64,000 bases of DNA. It comes from Prochlorococcus sp. AG-347-M23 (GTDB lineage Bacteria > Cyanobacteriota > Cyanobacteriia > PCC-6307 > Cyanobiaceae). Positions 35,263 to 46,078 of the stretch are shown here, one piece after another. The stretch is from assembly GCA_003278855.1 (NCBI GenBank), contig QCCU01000005.1, forward strand, positions 1 to 64,000, read 5' to 3'. A program made the position numbers and the translations under genes. Each line of letters begins with the position of its first letter. Position 1 is the stretch's first letter. A model generated the notes under the pieces. It was not told where the DNA came from. It saw only the letters and a program-made list of their open reading frames with translations, and searched no databases.

Positions 35263-37671
35263 GTGCCTCAAACCAACAATTTCCTTTTTAAGTCCCTAAA
35301 CAATCAACAACTTCAAGCAGTAAAACATGTTTATGGACCACTATTAGTTGTAGCAGGTGCAGGTAGCGGAAAAACTAAGGCTCTTACTCACAGAATTGCA
35401 AACCTTATTGAGGGTAACTCAATAGACCCCTATAACATTCTCGCAGTCACTTTCACTAACAAAGCTGCTAAAGAAATGAAAGCAAGATTAGAGGTTCTTC
35501 TAGCCCAAGAATTAGCTTTTAATCAATTTGGGCAGCCTTGGACTACTCTCAAAGAAATTGATCAAAATCAATTAAGAACAAACATTCACCAAGAGAGGCT
35601 TCAGAACCTTTGGATCGGTACTTTCCATTCTTTATTTTCAAGACTTCTGAGATACGATATTGAAAAATATACTGATCCAGAAGGACTAAAATGGACAAGG
35701 CAATTTTCAATTTACGATGAAACAGATTCTCAAACATTAGTAAAAGAAATTATCAGTCAAGATATGAATCTTGACCCAAAAAGATATGATCCCAAAAAGA
35801 TTAAAAGATTAATAAGTAATGCTAAAAATCAATGCTTAACTTCTAATGATCTTTTAGAAAAAGCAGATAATAATTTTGATAAAACAGTTGCAGAAGCTTA
35901 CAAGAGATATAGAATTTCGCTCTCAAAAAATAATTCTTTAGACTTTGATGATCTTCTACTTTTGCCTGTTTTCTTATTGAGGCAAAATGATATAGTCAGA
36001 GATTACTGGCACAAAAGATTTAAACATATTTTAGTTGATGAATATCAAGATACAAATAGAACACAATATGAACTTATAAAATTAATTACAGCTGGAAATA
36101 CTGAACCAAAAAAATTCTTTAATTGGCAAGATAGGTCAATTTTTGTAGTTGGGGATGCTGATCAAAGTATTTATAGTTTCAGAGCAGCTGACTTCAGAAT
36201 TTTAATTGGTTTTCAAGAAGATTTTAAAACTTCAATCAACGACGATACAAAGTCATCTTTAATTAAATTAGAGGAAAATTATAGGTCATCTTCTAATATT
36301 CTTGATGCTGCAAACTCACTAATTGAAAACAATTCTGAAAGAATTGACAAAGTTTTAAAGGCTACTAAAGAAAAAGGGGAACTTTTAACATTACTCAGCT
36401 GTGATGATGAAATTTCCGAGGCAGAAGCAATTACAAATAAAATAAAATCACTCAATAACAATAATCAAAACCCAATTTGGAAAAATTTTGCAATTTTATA
36501 TCGAACCAGAGCTCAGTCAAGAGTATTAGAAGAGTCTCTCGTAAGGTGGCGCATTCCTTATACAATTTTTGGAGGATTGCGTTTTTATGATAGAAGAGAA
36601 ATTAAAGATGCAATAGCATATTTAAAAGTTCTGGTTAATTCTTCAGATAACGTTAGTCTTTTACGAATTATAAATGTTCCTAGAAGAGGGATTGGTAAGA
36701 CTACTATTCAAAAACTTAATGAACTATCTAATAGGTTAAATATGCCATTGTGGGAGGTTCTTAATGATAAGCAAAGTCTTGAAGAAACAATAGGCCGATC
36801 ATCAAAAGGAATTAATAAATTTACTGAAGTTATGAATGATCTACTTTGTTATCTTGAAAATTCAGGACCTGCTCAACTACTACAACTAATCTTAGAAAAA
36901 AGTGGTTATTTAAGTGACTTGCTCTCTAGTGGGACTGAAGAATCTGAAGATAGAAGAAATAACTTGCAAGAACTAATTAATGCAGCTACTCAATATGAAG
37001 AAGAAACAGAAAGTGGAGATGTAGAAGGATTTCTTTCTACAGCAGCCTTAACAACTGATAATGATACGAAGAAAAATAATCCCAACTCTGTAACTCTCAT
37101 GACTCTGCATAATAGTAAAGGTTTAGAATTTCAAAATGTTTTTATCACTGGGCTAGAACAAGGTCTCTTCCCTAGCCATAGATCAATAGATACTCCCTCA
37201 CTTCTTGAAGAGGAAAGGAGATTATGCTACGTAGGTATCACTAGAGCTAAAGAAAGAGTTTTCTTAAGTCATGCCAGAGAAAGAAGATTATGGGGTGGAA
37301 TGCGTGAAGCAACAATTCCTTCAATATTTCTTTCAGAAATACCTGAAGATTTAATAGATGGCGAATTACCACAAACTGGTGGTGCTTCAATTAGAAGAGA
37401 TTGGCATCTTGATCGTTTAACTAGAGTTGATCGAAACAATCCAAATGAATTTGTTAACAAACCAATAAATGCAGTAAGGAAATTATATTCAGGACCCAGT
37501 AAAGGGAAAAGCTGGATAGTTGGAGATAAGCTAATTCACTCAAAGTTTGGGAAAGGTGAAATCATACATATTTTTGGGAGTGGGGAAAAAATATCTTTAG
37601 CAGTAAAATTTGGTGATAAAGGAAGTAAAATTCTTGATCCCAGATTAGCTCCAATTCGTTATGTAAGTTAA
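35263..37671 (+). CDS. UvrD/PcrA-type superfamily I DNA helicase
   Basis: LNNQQLQAVKHVYGPLLVVAGAGSGKTKALTHRIANL, FTNKAAKEMKARL, ILVDEYQDTNRTQYEL, VGDADQSIYSFRAAD, LMTLHNSKGLEFQNVFITGLEQGLFPSHRS. Confidence 0.95.
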   Translation: MPQTNNFLFKSLNNQQLQAVKHVYGPLLVVAGAGSGKTKALTHRIANLIEGNSIDPYNILAVTFTNKAAKEMKARLEVLLAQELAFNQFGQPWTTLKEIDQNQLRTNIHQERLQNLWIGTFHSLFSRLLRYDIEKYTDPEGLKWTRQFSIYDETDSQTLVKEIISQDMNLDPKRYDPKKIKRLISNAKNQCLTSNDLLEKADNNFDKTVAEAYKRYRISLSKNNSLDFDDLLLLPVFLLRQNDIVRDYWHKRFKHILVDEYQDTNRTQYELIKLITAGNTEPKKFFNWQDRSIFVVGDADQSIYSFRAADFRILIGFQEDFKTSINDDTKSSLIKLEENYRSSSNILDAANSLIENNSERIDKVLKATKEKGELLTLLSCDDEISEAEAITNKIKSLNNNNQNPIWKNFAILYRTRAQSRVLEESLVRWRIPYTIFGGLRFYDRREIKDAIAYLKVLVNSSDNVSLLRIINVPRRGIGKTTIQKLNELSNRLNMPLWEVLNDKQSLEETIGRSSKGINKFTEVMNDLLCYLENSGPAQLLQLILEKSGYLSDLLSSGTEESEDRRNNLQELINAATQYEEETESGDVEGFLSTAALTTDNDTKKNNPNSVTLMTLHNSKGLEFQNVFITGLEQGLFPSHRSIDTPSLLEEERRLCYVGITRAKERVFLSHARERRLWGGMREATIPSIFLSEIPEDLIDGELPQTGGASIRRDWHLDRLTRVDRNNPNEFVNKPINAVRKLYSGPSKGKSWIVGDKLIHSKFGKGEIIHIFGSGEKISLAVKFGDKGSKILDPRLAPIRYVS

Positions 37672-37676
37672 AACTC

Positions 37677-38924
37677 ATGAACGATATCTCTGATTACATC
37701 CAAGGGGAATTAATCAAAACTCCATTTAATCTATATAACCTAATTGCTAAATACATAGAATCTAATAACAATACTAAAGTGGCTTTTGTAGGCGGTTATT
37801 TAAGAGATTTATTAATTAGTAAATTCCATAAAAAATCGTTTTTTAAACCTGTTGATATTGATCTTGTTATTGAAGGATCCTCTATTTCTCTTGCAAAATT
37901 TATAAAAAAAAATATTGTAAATGTAGATTTATGTTTAATCAAGGAATTTAATTTATACAACACTGTAGAAATAAATATAAATGACTGTAAAATTGATATT
38001 GCTTCTGCAAGAAAAGAAATCTATTCTGCTCCAGGATTAAATCCCATAATAAATAAAAGTACTATTGAGGATGATCTTAAGAGGAGAGATTTTACCATAA
38101 ATTCAATAGCCTTCGAGGTCTCGACAAGGAAAATCTATGATCTTTATGGAGGAATTTCTGATATTAAAAGTAAAAGATTGAACTTACTTCACAGTAATAG
38201 TATTTCAGATGATCCAAGCAGATTAATTAGATGTGCAAAATATGCTTCAAGGTTAGATTTTAATATTTCAAATAATTCCCTTAAACAATCTCAAGAAACA
38301 GTTAGACAATGGCCATGGAAAAGTTCAGAAACTCATCAGAAAATGATTTATCCTCCTGCACTAGGCATACGAATAAGGATGGAACTAGCTGAAATATGCA
38401 AACACGATAATTTGACTAATGTAATTTCGATAATTCATAAATGGGAAATTATCTCAATCTTAAATGAAAATATTAAAGTCGATAAAAGGTTTTTAAGAGG
38501 ACTAAATTGGATTAAGAAGTTAAATGGAAATCATATGCTTTACTTATTAAAAGATTCAGAAAATTTAGAAAAAGCATGTCAAAGATTTTTGGTAAATAAT
38601 AGTGAGATAAAAATATTAGAAGATTATTTAAATATCAAAAAGATATTAAATACAAACCAAAAAAATTTCAATCATTTTTCTCCAGCAAGTTGGACAGAAT
38701 TTATTGAGGACAGAAACCTTAATGATGAGACAGTCAAATTATTAATTTGTGATGGAGGACCACACTGGCGCAACTTGTTTAAGTGGTTATTTATTTACAA
38801 ATTCATAAAATCAAAAAAAGATGGAGAAACTTTAAAAAAAGAAGGATGGGAGCCAGGTAAGGGGATGGGAAAGGAAATCAAAAGACTAAGATATTTAGAA
38901 ATTGACAAATTAAATAGAAATTAA
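37677..38924 (+). CDS. class II CCA tRNA nucleotidyltransferase / poly(A) polymerase family
   Basis: VAFVGGYLRDLLISK, VDIDLVIEG, RRDFTINSIAFEV, DDPSRLIRCAKYASRLDFNI. Confidence 0.9.
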   Translation: MNDISDYIQGELIKTPFNLYNLIAKYIESNNNTKVAFVGGYLRDLLISKFHKKSFFKPVDIDLVIEGSSISLAKFIKKNIVNVDLCLIKEFNLYNTVEININDCKIDIASARKEIYSAPGLNPIINKSTIEDDLKRRDFTINSIAFEVSTRKIYDLYGGISDIKSKRLNLLHSNSISDDPSRLIRCAKYASRLDFNISNNSLKQSQETVRQWPWKSSETHQKMIYPPALGIRIRMELAEICKHDNLTNVISIIHKWEIISILNENIKVDKRFLRGLNWIKKLNGNHMLYLLKDSENLEKACQRFLVNNSEIKILEDYLNIKKILNTNQKNFNHFSPASWTEFIEDRNLNDETVKLLICDGGPHWRNLFKWLFIYKFIKSKKDGETLKKEGWEPGKGMGKEIKRLRYLEIDKLNRN

Positions 38925-41096
38925 TTACATTTTTACAACCTCTCCAACCTTGTACCATTTATCCTTTAGAACATTTTCATATTTACGATTGCAACTAATC
39001 AACAAGGGTCCACATGTTTGTGGATCTAATAGTAATGATACTCTCTCGTTAAAAGTCTCTTGATCTAATGAATTTTCGTTTAAAAAATTAATTATTCTTT
39101 TTTCCTTGTTTACTTTATAAATTTTGTCAAAAATTTCTTTATTAGATTCAAAGAAAGTACTTCTAACATCTTTTCTTATTAAATCAAATACTCTAGGATA
39201 AGCTTTAAATGCAAATAAATCTAATAAAACTTTTAGTGGCTCAAGATTATTGCTTTGCCTATATAAATTAGATGATTCAACCATTTCTTTAAGATGTCCA
39301 ATAAATCCATATCCAGTAATGTCAGTCGCAGCATTGACTAATGATTCTTTAAATTGATTTTGAAAAAGATAAATTTCATCAATCAAATATTGCTGACTCT
39401 TTACTAAATTATTAATTACTTCAGAAGAACTACCTAGCATATTAATATTTTGCATTTGACCGGCAAAGTAAATCCCAACGCCCAGAGGTCTAGACATCAT
39501 GAGAATATCTCCAATATTCATTCCAGATTTAAGCCATGGTTTTGATCCATTTCTTAAAATACCTTGAACTGTTAAAGAAATATCTATTCCTAATGAATAA
39601 GGTTTATTAACTAAACTTCTTGCCTCGAAAGTATGGCCTCCAAGTAATTCGCCTCCATGATCCTCAACTGTTGATTTAATACCTTGAAGTGATTGAGAAA
39701 ATAGGTAACTCTGAAATTCCCTTTCAACTTTTGGTAATGAAATTAAAGCCTGCGCGGATGAAAGTTTTGCTCCACATGCCCATAAATCTGAGCAAGCATG
39801 CAAAGTAGTAATTTTTGCATTAAGCCAAGGATCACTTACCAAAGCAGGAAATCCATCTACACTTTGCAAGATAAGATCTTGACCATTTTGATATATCTCA
39901 ACTGAATCTTCAGGTGATGAGGCGAAAGAATTTAAATTAGAATTTATTAATGATTTATTTAAAACAAACTGAGGAATTTTAGCTGCACATCCTCTGCAAT
40001 CATTCAATGAAATATTTTTTTCACTACTTTTCATAATTAGCCTTTTTGATCTGAACTTTTTAATAAAATTGAGGTCAATTTTATGCTTTAAAATCCAAAA
40101 AATAAAAGAAGGGCCGAAAACAAAATTGCGATAAATAGCAAAAGCCTTTGGATGATGGCTTGGGAATATATTTACTATTTGCAATCCGATCTTTTGAGGA
40201 AACCACTTTTTTAATGATCTCCCTTCTAAGTCTTTTTTTAAATTTTGGACTAATGTATTTACAACTTTTACTGCAAAAACTCCCGATGCTGGTCTTTTTG
40301 CTGAACCTACAACTGCGCAATCACCGACAGCAAAGATTCCAGAGAAATTTTTTATCTGCAAATTCTGATTTGTAATTATTCTGCCATAAGAGTCCGAATC
40401 TAATAATTTTTTTTGTGCCCAAAACGGAGATGTATTTCCAGTACATAAAAGAATCTTGCCATAATCAAAATTAAGTTTTTCAACTAAATCAATATTGGAA
40501 TTCCGTAAACTTTTTAGAATTTTATTATTAATTTTTCTTGAATCACATAATAGTTTTAAAGGTCTATCTCCCCATCTTTTTCTCAAAGCATAAGATACTT
40601 CAATTGCAGCAAGGCCACTCCCAACAATTACAAATGGAAGTTCATTAACTGAATCAAAAATGTCCTCTTTAAGTATTGAGTCATAAGCACTTAAAAAAGG
40701 TTTAATTGAAAAAGCATTTCGATTTTTAACTAGTGATTCAAATTCTTTTGGAATTATTGTTTGACTTCCATAATTAAGCAACAACTTAGAATAATTAATT
40801 GAAGGTCTATTACTTAAAACAATTTTCTTTAAATTGAAATCAATATCCTTTACTTCTTCTTCTATAAAAGATACTTTTGCATTTTTTGCTAAAGATTTTA
40901 TATCAATTAAACTCTCTTCTAAAGTGATTGATTTTGAAATCACCGATGGGAATGTAGCCGAATAAACCAAATGAGAATCTCTAGATATAATTGAAACAGG
41001 AATCTCTGGCATTAATTTCCGAAACATTAACCATTTCTTCAATAAAGAAACATTTGAGTGTCCCCCTCCAATTAGTACCAGATGATTAAAAGTCAT
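38925..41096 (-). CDS. selD: fusion protein: NADH dehydrogenase-like pyridine nucleotide-disulfide oxidoreductase + selenophosphate synthase (SelD)
   Basis: N-terminus HLVLIGGGHSNVSLLKKW, VIVGSGLAAIEVSYALR, GIFAVGDCAVVGS; C-terminus NDCRGCAAKIP, GGELLGGHTFEA, ATDITGYGFIGHLKEM, LLLDPQTCGPLL. Confidence 0.92.
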   Translation of the reverse strand: MTFNHLVLIGGGHSNVSLLKKWLMFRKLMPEIPVSIISRDSHLVYSATFPSVISKSITLEESLIDIKSLAKNAKVSFIEEEVKDIDFNLKKIVLSNRPSINYSKLLLNYGSQTIIPKEFESLVKNRNAFSIKPFLSAYDSILKEDIFDSVNELPFVIVGSGLAAIEVSYALRKRWGDRPLKLLCDSRKINNKILKSLRNSNIDLVEKLNFDYGKILLCTGNTSPFWAQKKLLDSDSYGRIITNQNLQIKNFSGIFAVGDCAVVGSAKRPASGVFAVKVVNTLVQNLKKDLEGRSLKKWFPQKIGLQIVNIFPSHHPKAFAIYRNFVFGPSFIFWILKHKIDLNFIKKFRSKRLIMKSSEKNISLNDCRGCAAKIPQFVLNKSLINSNLNSFASSPEDSVEIYQNGQDLILQSVDGFPALVSDPWLNAKITTLHACSDLWACGAKLSSAQALISLPKVEREFQSYLFSQSLQGIKSTVEDHGGELLGGHTFEARSLVNKPYSLGIDISLTVQGILRNGSKPWLKSGMNIGDILMMSRPLGVGIYFAGQMQNINMLGSSSEVINNLVKSQQYLIDEIYLFQNQFKESLVNAATDITGYGFIGHLKEMVESSNLYRQSNNLEPLKVLLDLFAFKAYPRVFDLIRKDVRSTFFESNKEIFDKIYKVNKEKRIINFLNENSLDQETFNERVSLLLDPQTCGPLLISCNRKYENVLKDKWYKVGEVVKM

Positions 41097-41106
41097 TTAC
41101 ATCACT

Positions 41107-42000
41107 ATGAATAAAGAACATTTATTACCAATTGAAAAATCAAAATTAGGAGTGATTGGTGGAAGTGGATTTTATTCAATGGATCAAATAGATTACTTAA
41201 GAGAAATAGAAATCAATACTCCCTATGGTAAACCTTCTGATTCAATAAAGGTATATAATCTTGGAAACCTAGAGATAGCATTCATTCCTAGACATGGCAG
41301 AACACATAGTTTAAATCCTTCTGAAATCCCTTACAAAGCTAATATTTGGGCGCTAAGGTCAATAGGAGTAAGATGGATTATTGCTCCATCAGCAGTGGGT
41401 TCATTACAAGAACAGATAAGGCCACTTGATATAGTGGTTCCAGATCAATTTATAGACCGGACAAAAAATAGACCTGCAACCTTTTTTAATGAGGGAGCTG
41501 TTGCTCACGTAACTATGGGAGATCCCTTCTGCACAAATTTATCACGTATATTAAGTGAAATCGGAGAAAAAAATATTCCTGGAGGTAGACAATTGCATAG
41601 AGGGGGTACCTATCTAGCAATGGAAGGTCCCGCTTTCTCAACTAGAGCAGAATCTAATTTATATAGGAGTTGGGGATGTTCAGTAATTGGAATGACGAAC
41701 CACACAGAAGCAAGATTAGCTAAAGAAGCTGAAATAGCTTACGCATCCTTATCTATGGTTACTGATTATGATTGCTGGCATCAAACTCATCAAGAAGTTT
41801 CTGTAGAGATGGTTTTGGATAATCTTAGATCAAATACTGAAGTGGCTAATAAAATAATATTTGAAGTAGCTAAATTAATTGAAGAAGAAAGACCAAAAAG
41901 TAAGTCTCATTTTTCATTAAAAGATGGATTGATAACTCAAAAAGAAAATATCCCAAGCTCCACAAAAGCGAAACTAAGGATATTTACTGATTCTTATTAG
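41107..42000 (+). CDS. mtnP: S-methyl-5'-thioadenosine phosphorylase
   Basis: KLGVIGGSGFYSM, FIPRHGRTHSLNPSEIPYKANIWALRSIGVRWIIAPSAVGSL, GTYLAMEGPAFSTRAESNLYRSWGCSVIGMT. Confidence 0.95.
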   Translation: MNKEHLLPIEKSKLGVIGGSGFYSMDQIDYLREIEINTPYGKPSDSIKVYNLGNLEIAFIPRHGRTHSLNPSEIPYKANIWALRSIGVRWIIAPSAVGSLQEQIRPLDIVVPDQFIDRTKNRPATFFNEGAVAHVTMGDPFCTNLSRILSEIGEKNIPGGRQLHRGGTYLAMEGPAFSTRAESNLYRSWGCSVIGMTNHTEARLAKEAEIAYASLSMVTDYDCWHQTHQEVSVEMVLDNLRSNTEVANKIIFEVAKLIEEERPKSKSHFSLKDGLITQKENIPSSTKAKLRIFTDSY

Positions 42001-42043
42001 GCTTATTTGATATAAGTGATTATCAGGTCAAGGTTAGGATTTG

Positions 42044-42241
42044 TTAGCCTCCACCTCCAACACCTTGGTATGAACCATAGAAGAATATTCCTAAAACGAA
42101 GATAACTGCGATTCCACCTGCTGTAGCAACAAGCCATAGAGGAAGGGTTCCTTCAGTCCATCTTCTTTCCCATGCAACTGCTGGTCTACCGTCGGGAAGT
42201 CTATCTGGAATTCTTCCATCAGGTCCTTTTAATTTACTCAT
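42044..42241 (-). CDS. psbJ: photosystem II protein PsbJ
   Basis: [56 protein letters not shown]. Confidence 0.95.
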   Translation of the reverse strand: MSKLKGPDGRIPDRLPDGRPAVAWERRWTEGTLPLWLVATAGGIAVIFVLGIFFYGSYQGVGGGG

Positions 42242-42250
42242 AGTTTTAAT

Positions 42251-42370
42251 TTAATTGAAAAAGTAACTGGAAAATAAAATTCCCAATACAAAGACTGATA
42301 GTAAGCCTAAATAAAGGCTTGTACGATTAAGTTCAACTGGAACTTTATTAGGATTTTCGTTTACTTGCAT
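42251..42370 (-). CDS. psbL: photosystem II protein PsbL (start re-assigned from 42463)
   Basis: [39 protein letters not shown] (39 aa); the track ORF adds an out-of-context upstream extension overlapping psbF. Confidence 0.96.
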
Positions 42371-42381
42371 GATTTTTAAAT

Positions 42382-42528
42382 TTATCGGGCTACGAATTGC
42401 ATAGCAGCAATGGAACCTAAAAAGAATACTGATGGAATAGCTAAAGCGTGAACTGCTAGCCAACGAACAGTAAATATAGGATAAACGCGGACTTCCGCAG
42501 CCTGCATTGGAGCTTGAGAATTAGACAT
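42382..42528 (-). CDS. psbF: cytochrome b559 beta subunit PsbF (48 aa; below ORF-track cutoff)
   Basis: [48 protein letters not shown]. Confidence 0.97.
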
Positions 42529-42530
42529 AG

Positions 42531-42779
42531 TTATTTTGTTCTTAAATCAAGTTGAGACTTCGCTTCAAATCTTTGAGTTACAACAGGAGCTTTTGCTTCA
42601 GATGCCTGAAAGTAACTATCAGGACGAGGAGTACCGAAAGCGTCGTAAGCCAAACCTGTGTATACGAATAAGAAGCCTGCTATAAAGATAGCTGGTAATG
42701 TTACTGCATGAATAATCCAGTACCTAATACTGGTGATTATTTCAAAGAATGGGCGTTCACCCGTTGAACCTGCGGCCAT
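42531..42779 (-). CDS. psbE: cytochrome b559 alpha subunit PsbE (start at [12 protein letters not shown])
   Basis: [55 protein letters not shown]. Confidence 0.97.
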   Translation of the reverse strand: MAAGSTGERPFFEIITSIRYWIIHAVTLPAIFIAGFLFVYTGLAYDAFGTPRPDSYFQASEAKAPVVTQRFEAKSQLDLRTK

Positions 42780-42917
42780 AATCACAAATGTTTACCATAT
42801 GATCTTACAGTGTAAAATCATAAGTTCGCGAAGAATTTAACAGCTTGGTTACAGACAGTTGTTAAATTAATCCAAAATTAATATTTTTTTTATTATTTTT
42901 TTTAAGTTATTACAGAT

Positions 42918-43931
42918 TTAGCCATTCCATTTAAGAATGTAACCACGCTCGCCAAGTATGAATCCTTTTTGATTATCTAAAGACTCCTTATCAAGAAAAA
43001 CTATTTTTATATAGTTAGTAGGCAATGCAGAAGCAAGAGGATCTGAATTCCAAGTTTCACCTTGATCTTTACTTACTATTAAAGTGCCATTACCACCGCC
43101 AGCCCATATATCACCATTTGGATCCCATCCCATATCTAAATAATTGTAACCATTAAGAATAGGGATAATAGGCTTTGACCAACTTTCTAGATTATTAGAA
43201 TCTTCATTAAATCTAATTTCCGCACCTCTTGAAAGCATCCATAAACTTCCTTCTGGATTGAAACCAATGCTTTGCACTCTCTTACTACTTGCTCTTTGGT
43301 GAGCAATCCAAGTATTACTATCACTATCAAGAGTAGAGAAGAAATTTCCAAGACTGCTTACGCTCACATAATCACCGCTAGATGTTCTTCTTAAATCTCT
43401 TATACCTCCCTGTTCCGAAGGATCTGATACTTTTGCTTCCCATGTTTCACCGCTATTGGAAGTTTCATAAATAGCTGCTGAGGTTGTTGCCAATTGAGCA
43501 ACTCCTTCATCAATAGTGGTAACTAAGAAAGGTTGGCCTGGTAACTTCCCAAGTGAAAGCCTAGTCCAATTTTTACCTTCATCTAAAGTATGCATTACAA
43601 GAGAGGGTTGCCCTATTAACCAACCTTCAGAACCCTTAAAATCAATATCGAGAAGGCGAAAGTTCTCTTCAGCAGAAATATCTAATGATCTTTTTTCCCA
43701 TGTTTCACCACCATCAGTAGATTCCATAATCAATCTGTTTGAGCCTACTAAAAACCCATGATTATCATCTATAAAATCAACATCTAAAGCATTAGCCTGA
43801 TCTTCAAACTGAATTGTTTTCCAAGGGCTGCTTTCATTCATCTTGACGCCTGTAGATGAACAACTGCTTAAAACAAAACAGAGAACTACAGATAAAAGGA
43901 GATTAGGAATACTGGTAAAAAAATTTTTCAT
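42918..43931 (-). CDS. ycf48: photosystem II assembly/stability factor Ycf48 (HCF136)
   Basis: Signal peptide with lipobox-like LSSC, repeated [29 protein letters not shown]-type beta-propeller motifs, rubA-ycf48-psbEFLJ synteny. Confidence 0.93.
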   Translation of the reverse strand: MKNFFTSIPNLLLSVVLCFVLSSCSSTGVKMNESSPWKTIQFEDQANALDVDFIDDNHGFLVGSNRLIMESTDGGETWEKRSLDISAEENFRLLDIDFKGSEGWLIGQPSLVMHTLDEGKNWTRLSLGKLPGQPFLVTTIDEGVAQLATTSAAIYETSNSGETWEAKVSDPSEQGGIRDLRRTSSGDYVSVSSLGNFFSTLDSDSNTWIAHQRASSKRVQSIGFNPEGSLWMLSRGAEIRFNEDSNNLESWSKPIIPILNGYNYLDMGWDPNGDIWAGGGNGTLIVSKDQGETWNSDPLASALPTNYIKIVFLDKESLDNQKGFILGERGYILKWNG

Positions 43932-43940
43932 TTAATTATT

Positions 43941-44369
43941 TTAATGCAAAGAGTACAAAGAAAGGAACATAGCAGCAGCAAACGCCAAACCTCCAAAAAT
44001 CAATATATTTTTTTGTCCAGGAGGTAAACTATTAAATCCAAATCCATAAACTAAATTCTCTTCAAATCCACTAGGTTTTGCTCTAGATCCAATATCCTTA
44101 TAAAAATTTTTACCGGCTCGACAAACAGGGCAAGCAAAAGTATTCCCGTCCAACTCTGAAAAAGGCGTATTTTTAGGTATGTTTAATTTTTTATTTCCTT
44201 CAGACGGATCATAAATGTATCCACAACTTCTACATTCGAATCTATTTTGTTCTAAATTAATAGTAGGTTGTTCAACATTTACTCCTGTGGAGTTTTCAGA
44301 AAGATCTTCTTTCTGAGAGTCTTCAACTATTTTGTTTTCCTCAGAGGCTGGTTGAATGTTTTCACTCAC
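43941..44369 (-). CDS. rubA: membrane-anchored rubredoxin
   Basis: FECRSCGYIYDPSEGNKKLNIPKNTPFSELDGNTFACPVCRAGKNFY plus C-terminal TM helix. Confidence 0.94.
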   Translation of the reverse strand: MSENIQPASEENKIVEDSQKEDLSENSTGVNVEQPTINLEQNRFECRSCGYIYDPSEGNKKLNIPKNTPFSELDGNTFACPVCRAGKNFYKDIGSRAKPSGFEENLVYGFGFNSLPPGQKNILIFGGLAFAAAMFLSLYSLH

Positions 44370-44446
44370 GGTTTATTATTGTTCTTTAAGAACTTTAAAA
44401 GATTTTGCTTAATTAAGCGACTTTTATTCAAAATTAATTTTTTAAG

Positions 44447-44809
44447 ATGTTTTTATTAACTGGCTATGAATACTTTTTAGGTTTTCTTCTAATTGCCGCA
44501 GCTGTTCCAGTATTAGCTCTAGTTACTAATCTCATCGTTGCACCAAAAGGCAGAACAGGGGAAAGAAAACTTACATATGAATCTGGAATGGAGCCTATTG
44601 GGGGAGCATGGATTCAATTTAATATACGTTATTACATGTTTGCCTTGGTTTTCGTTATATTTGATGTTGAGACAGTATTCCTTTATCCTTGGGCTGTTGC
44701 CTTCAATAGATTAGGCTTATTAGCTTTTATTGAGGCTTTAATCTTCATAGCAATACTTGTTATTGCCCTTGCATACGCATGGAGAAAAGGTGCTTTAGAA
44801 TGGAGTTAA
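44447..44809 (+). CDS. ndhC: NAD(P)H-quinone oxidoreductase subunit 3
   Basis: [80 protein letters not shown]. Confidence 0.98.
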   Translation: MFLLTGYEYFLGFLLIAAAVPVLALVTNLIVAPKGRTGERKLTYESGMEPIGGAWIQFNIRYYMFALVFVIFDVETVFLYPWAVAFNRLGLLAFIEALIFIAILVIALAYAWRKGALEWS

Positions 44810-44813
44810 AAAA

Positions 44814-45548
44814 TTGAATCCACAATTATCCCCAAAAGCAATAAGAGAAATTCGAGAAGGGACTTGCAACCCTCTTGGGGCTCCCCAAGTTACTACAGAT
44901 TTAAGCGAAAACATTATATTGACAAGCTTAGACGATCTTCATAATTGGGCCAGACTAAGCAGTCTATGGCCTCTCTTGTACGGAACAGCTTGTTGTTTTA
45001 TAGAATTTGCTGCCTTAATTGGATCAAGATTTGATTTTGATAGATTTGGATTAGTACCTAGAAGCTCACCACGGCAAGCAGATCTAATAATAGTTGCAGG
45101 GACAGTAACAATGAAGATGGCACCCGCGCTTGTAAGACTTTATGAACAAATGCCTGAACCAAAATATGTGATCGCCATGGGTGCTTGCACAATCACAGGC
45201 GGAATGTTCAGCGCAGATTCTACAACTGCTGTAAGAGGAGTTGATAAGTTGATACCAGTTGATTTATACCTTCCAGGATGTCCACCAAGACCAGAAGCAA
45301 TTTTTGATGCTGTTATTAAATTAAGAAAAAAAGTTGGTAATGAATCAATTTTAGAGCGCACAAAAACAGAGCAAACTCACAGATACATAACATCTGATCA
45401 TGAAATGAATCTCGTTTTCTCTGAAAATACTGGTGAATATCTAAACAAAACTTCAGCTAACGTAATAACCCCCTCCAAAAAAGAAAAAATAACCGAATTA
45501 CCTGAAAATACCGAAAAAACTGAAATTATTAATACTGTAGAAGATTGA
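44814..45548 (+). CDS. ndhK: NAD(P)H-quinone oxidoreductase subunit K
   Basis: [85 protein letters not shown] start. Confidence 0.97.
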   Translation: MNPQLSPKAIREIREGTCNPLGAPQVTTDLSENIILTSLDDLHNWARLSSLWPLLYGTACCFIEFAALIGSRFDFDRFGLVPRSSPRQADLIIVAGTVTMKMAPALVRLYEQMPEPKYVIAMGACTITGGMFSADSTTAVRGVDKLIPVDLYLPGCPPRPEAIFDAVIKLRKKVGNESILERTKTEQTHRYITSDHEMNLVFSENTGEYLNKTSANVITPSKKEKITELPENTEKTEIINTVED

Positions 45549-46078
45549 TGGAAAAAGACGGTACAGCCACATCCTCAGATACTTCAATAGAAAAAGAAGG
45601 GTTTATAAGCCAATCTTTGTCTAAAGATGGAATTCCAAATCAATCTTTATCTGATGATCACATAGGAATTGAAAACATTTCTGTGGAACCTAGCAAATTA
45701 TATGAAGCAGTATCTGCCTTAAAAAGTTACGGTTTTAATTATCTCCAATGTCAAGGAGGATATGATGAGGGACCAGGAAAAAATCTCGTCAGTTTCTACC
45801 ATTTTATAACTGTTGATGATATACAAAAAATTGAAAAAATTAAAGAAGTCAGATTAAAAGTTTTCCTAAAAAGAGATTCTGATTTATCAATCCCTAGTTT
45901 GTATAAAATTTTTAAAGGAAGTGATTGGCAAGAAAGAGAAACTTTTGATATGTATGGAATAAATTTTATTGATCATCCAAATCCCAAAAGACTATTAATG
46001 CCTGAAGATTGGAGAGGATGGCCATTAAGGAAAGATTATATTCAGCCAGATTTCTACGAACTTCAAGATGCTTATTAA
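45545..46078 (+). CDS. ndhJ: NAD(P)H-quinone oxidoreductase subunit J
   Basis: [63 protein letters not shown]. Confidence 0.96.
   Translation: MMEKDGTATSSDTSIEKEGFISQSLSKDGIPNQSLSDDHIGIENISVEPSKLYEAVSALKSYGFNYLQCQGGYDEGPGKNLVSFYHFITVDDIQKIEKIKEVRLKVFLKRDSDLSIPSLYKIFKGSDWQERETFDMYGINFIDHPNPKRLLMPEDWRGWPLRKDYIQPDFYELQDAY

Noticed and set aside
40081-40375. Additional ORFs within the selD fusion gene on both strands
   Set aside because: Overlap the confidently assigned fusion protein; composition is that of a shadow frame
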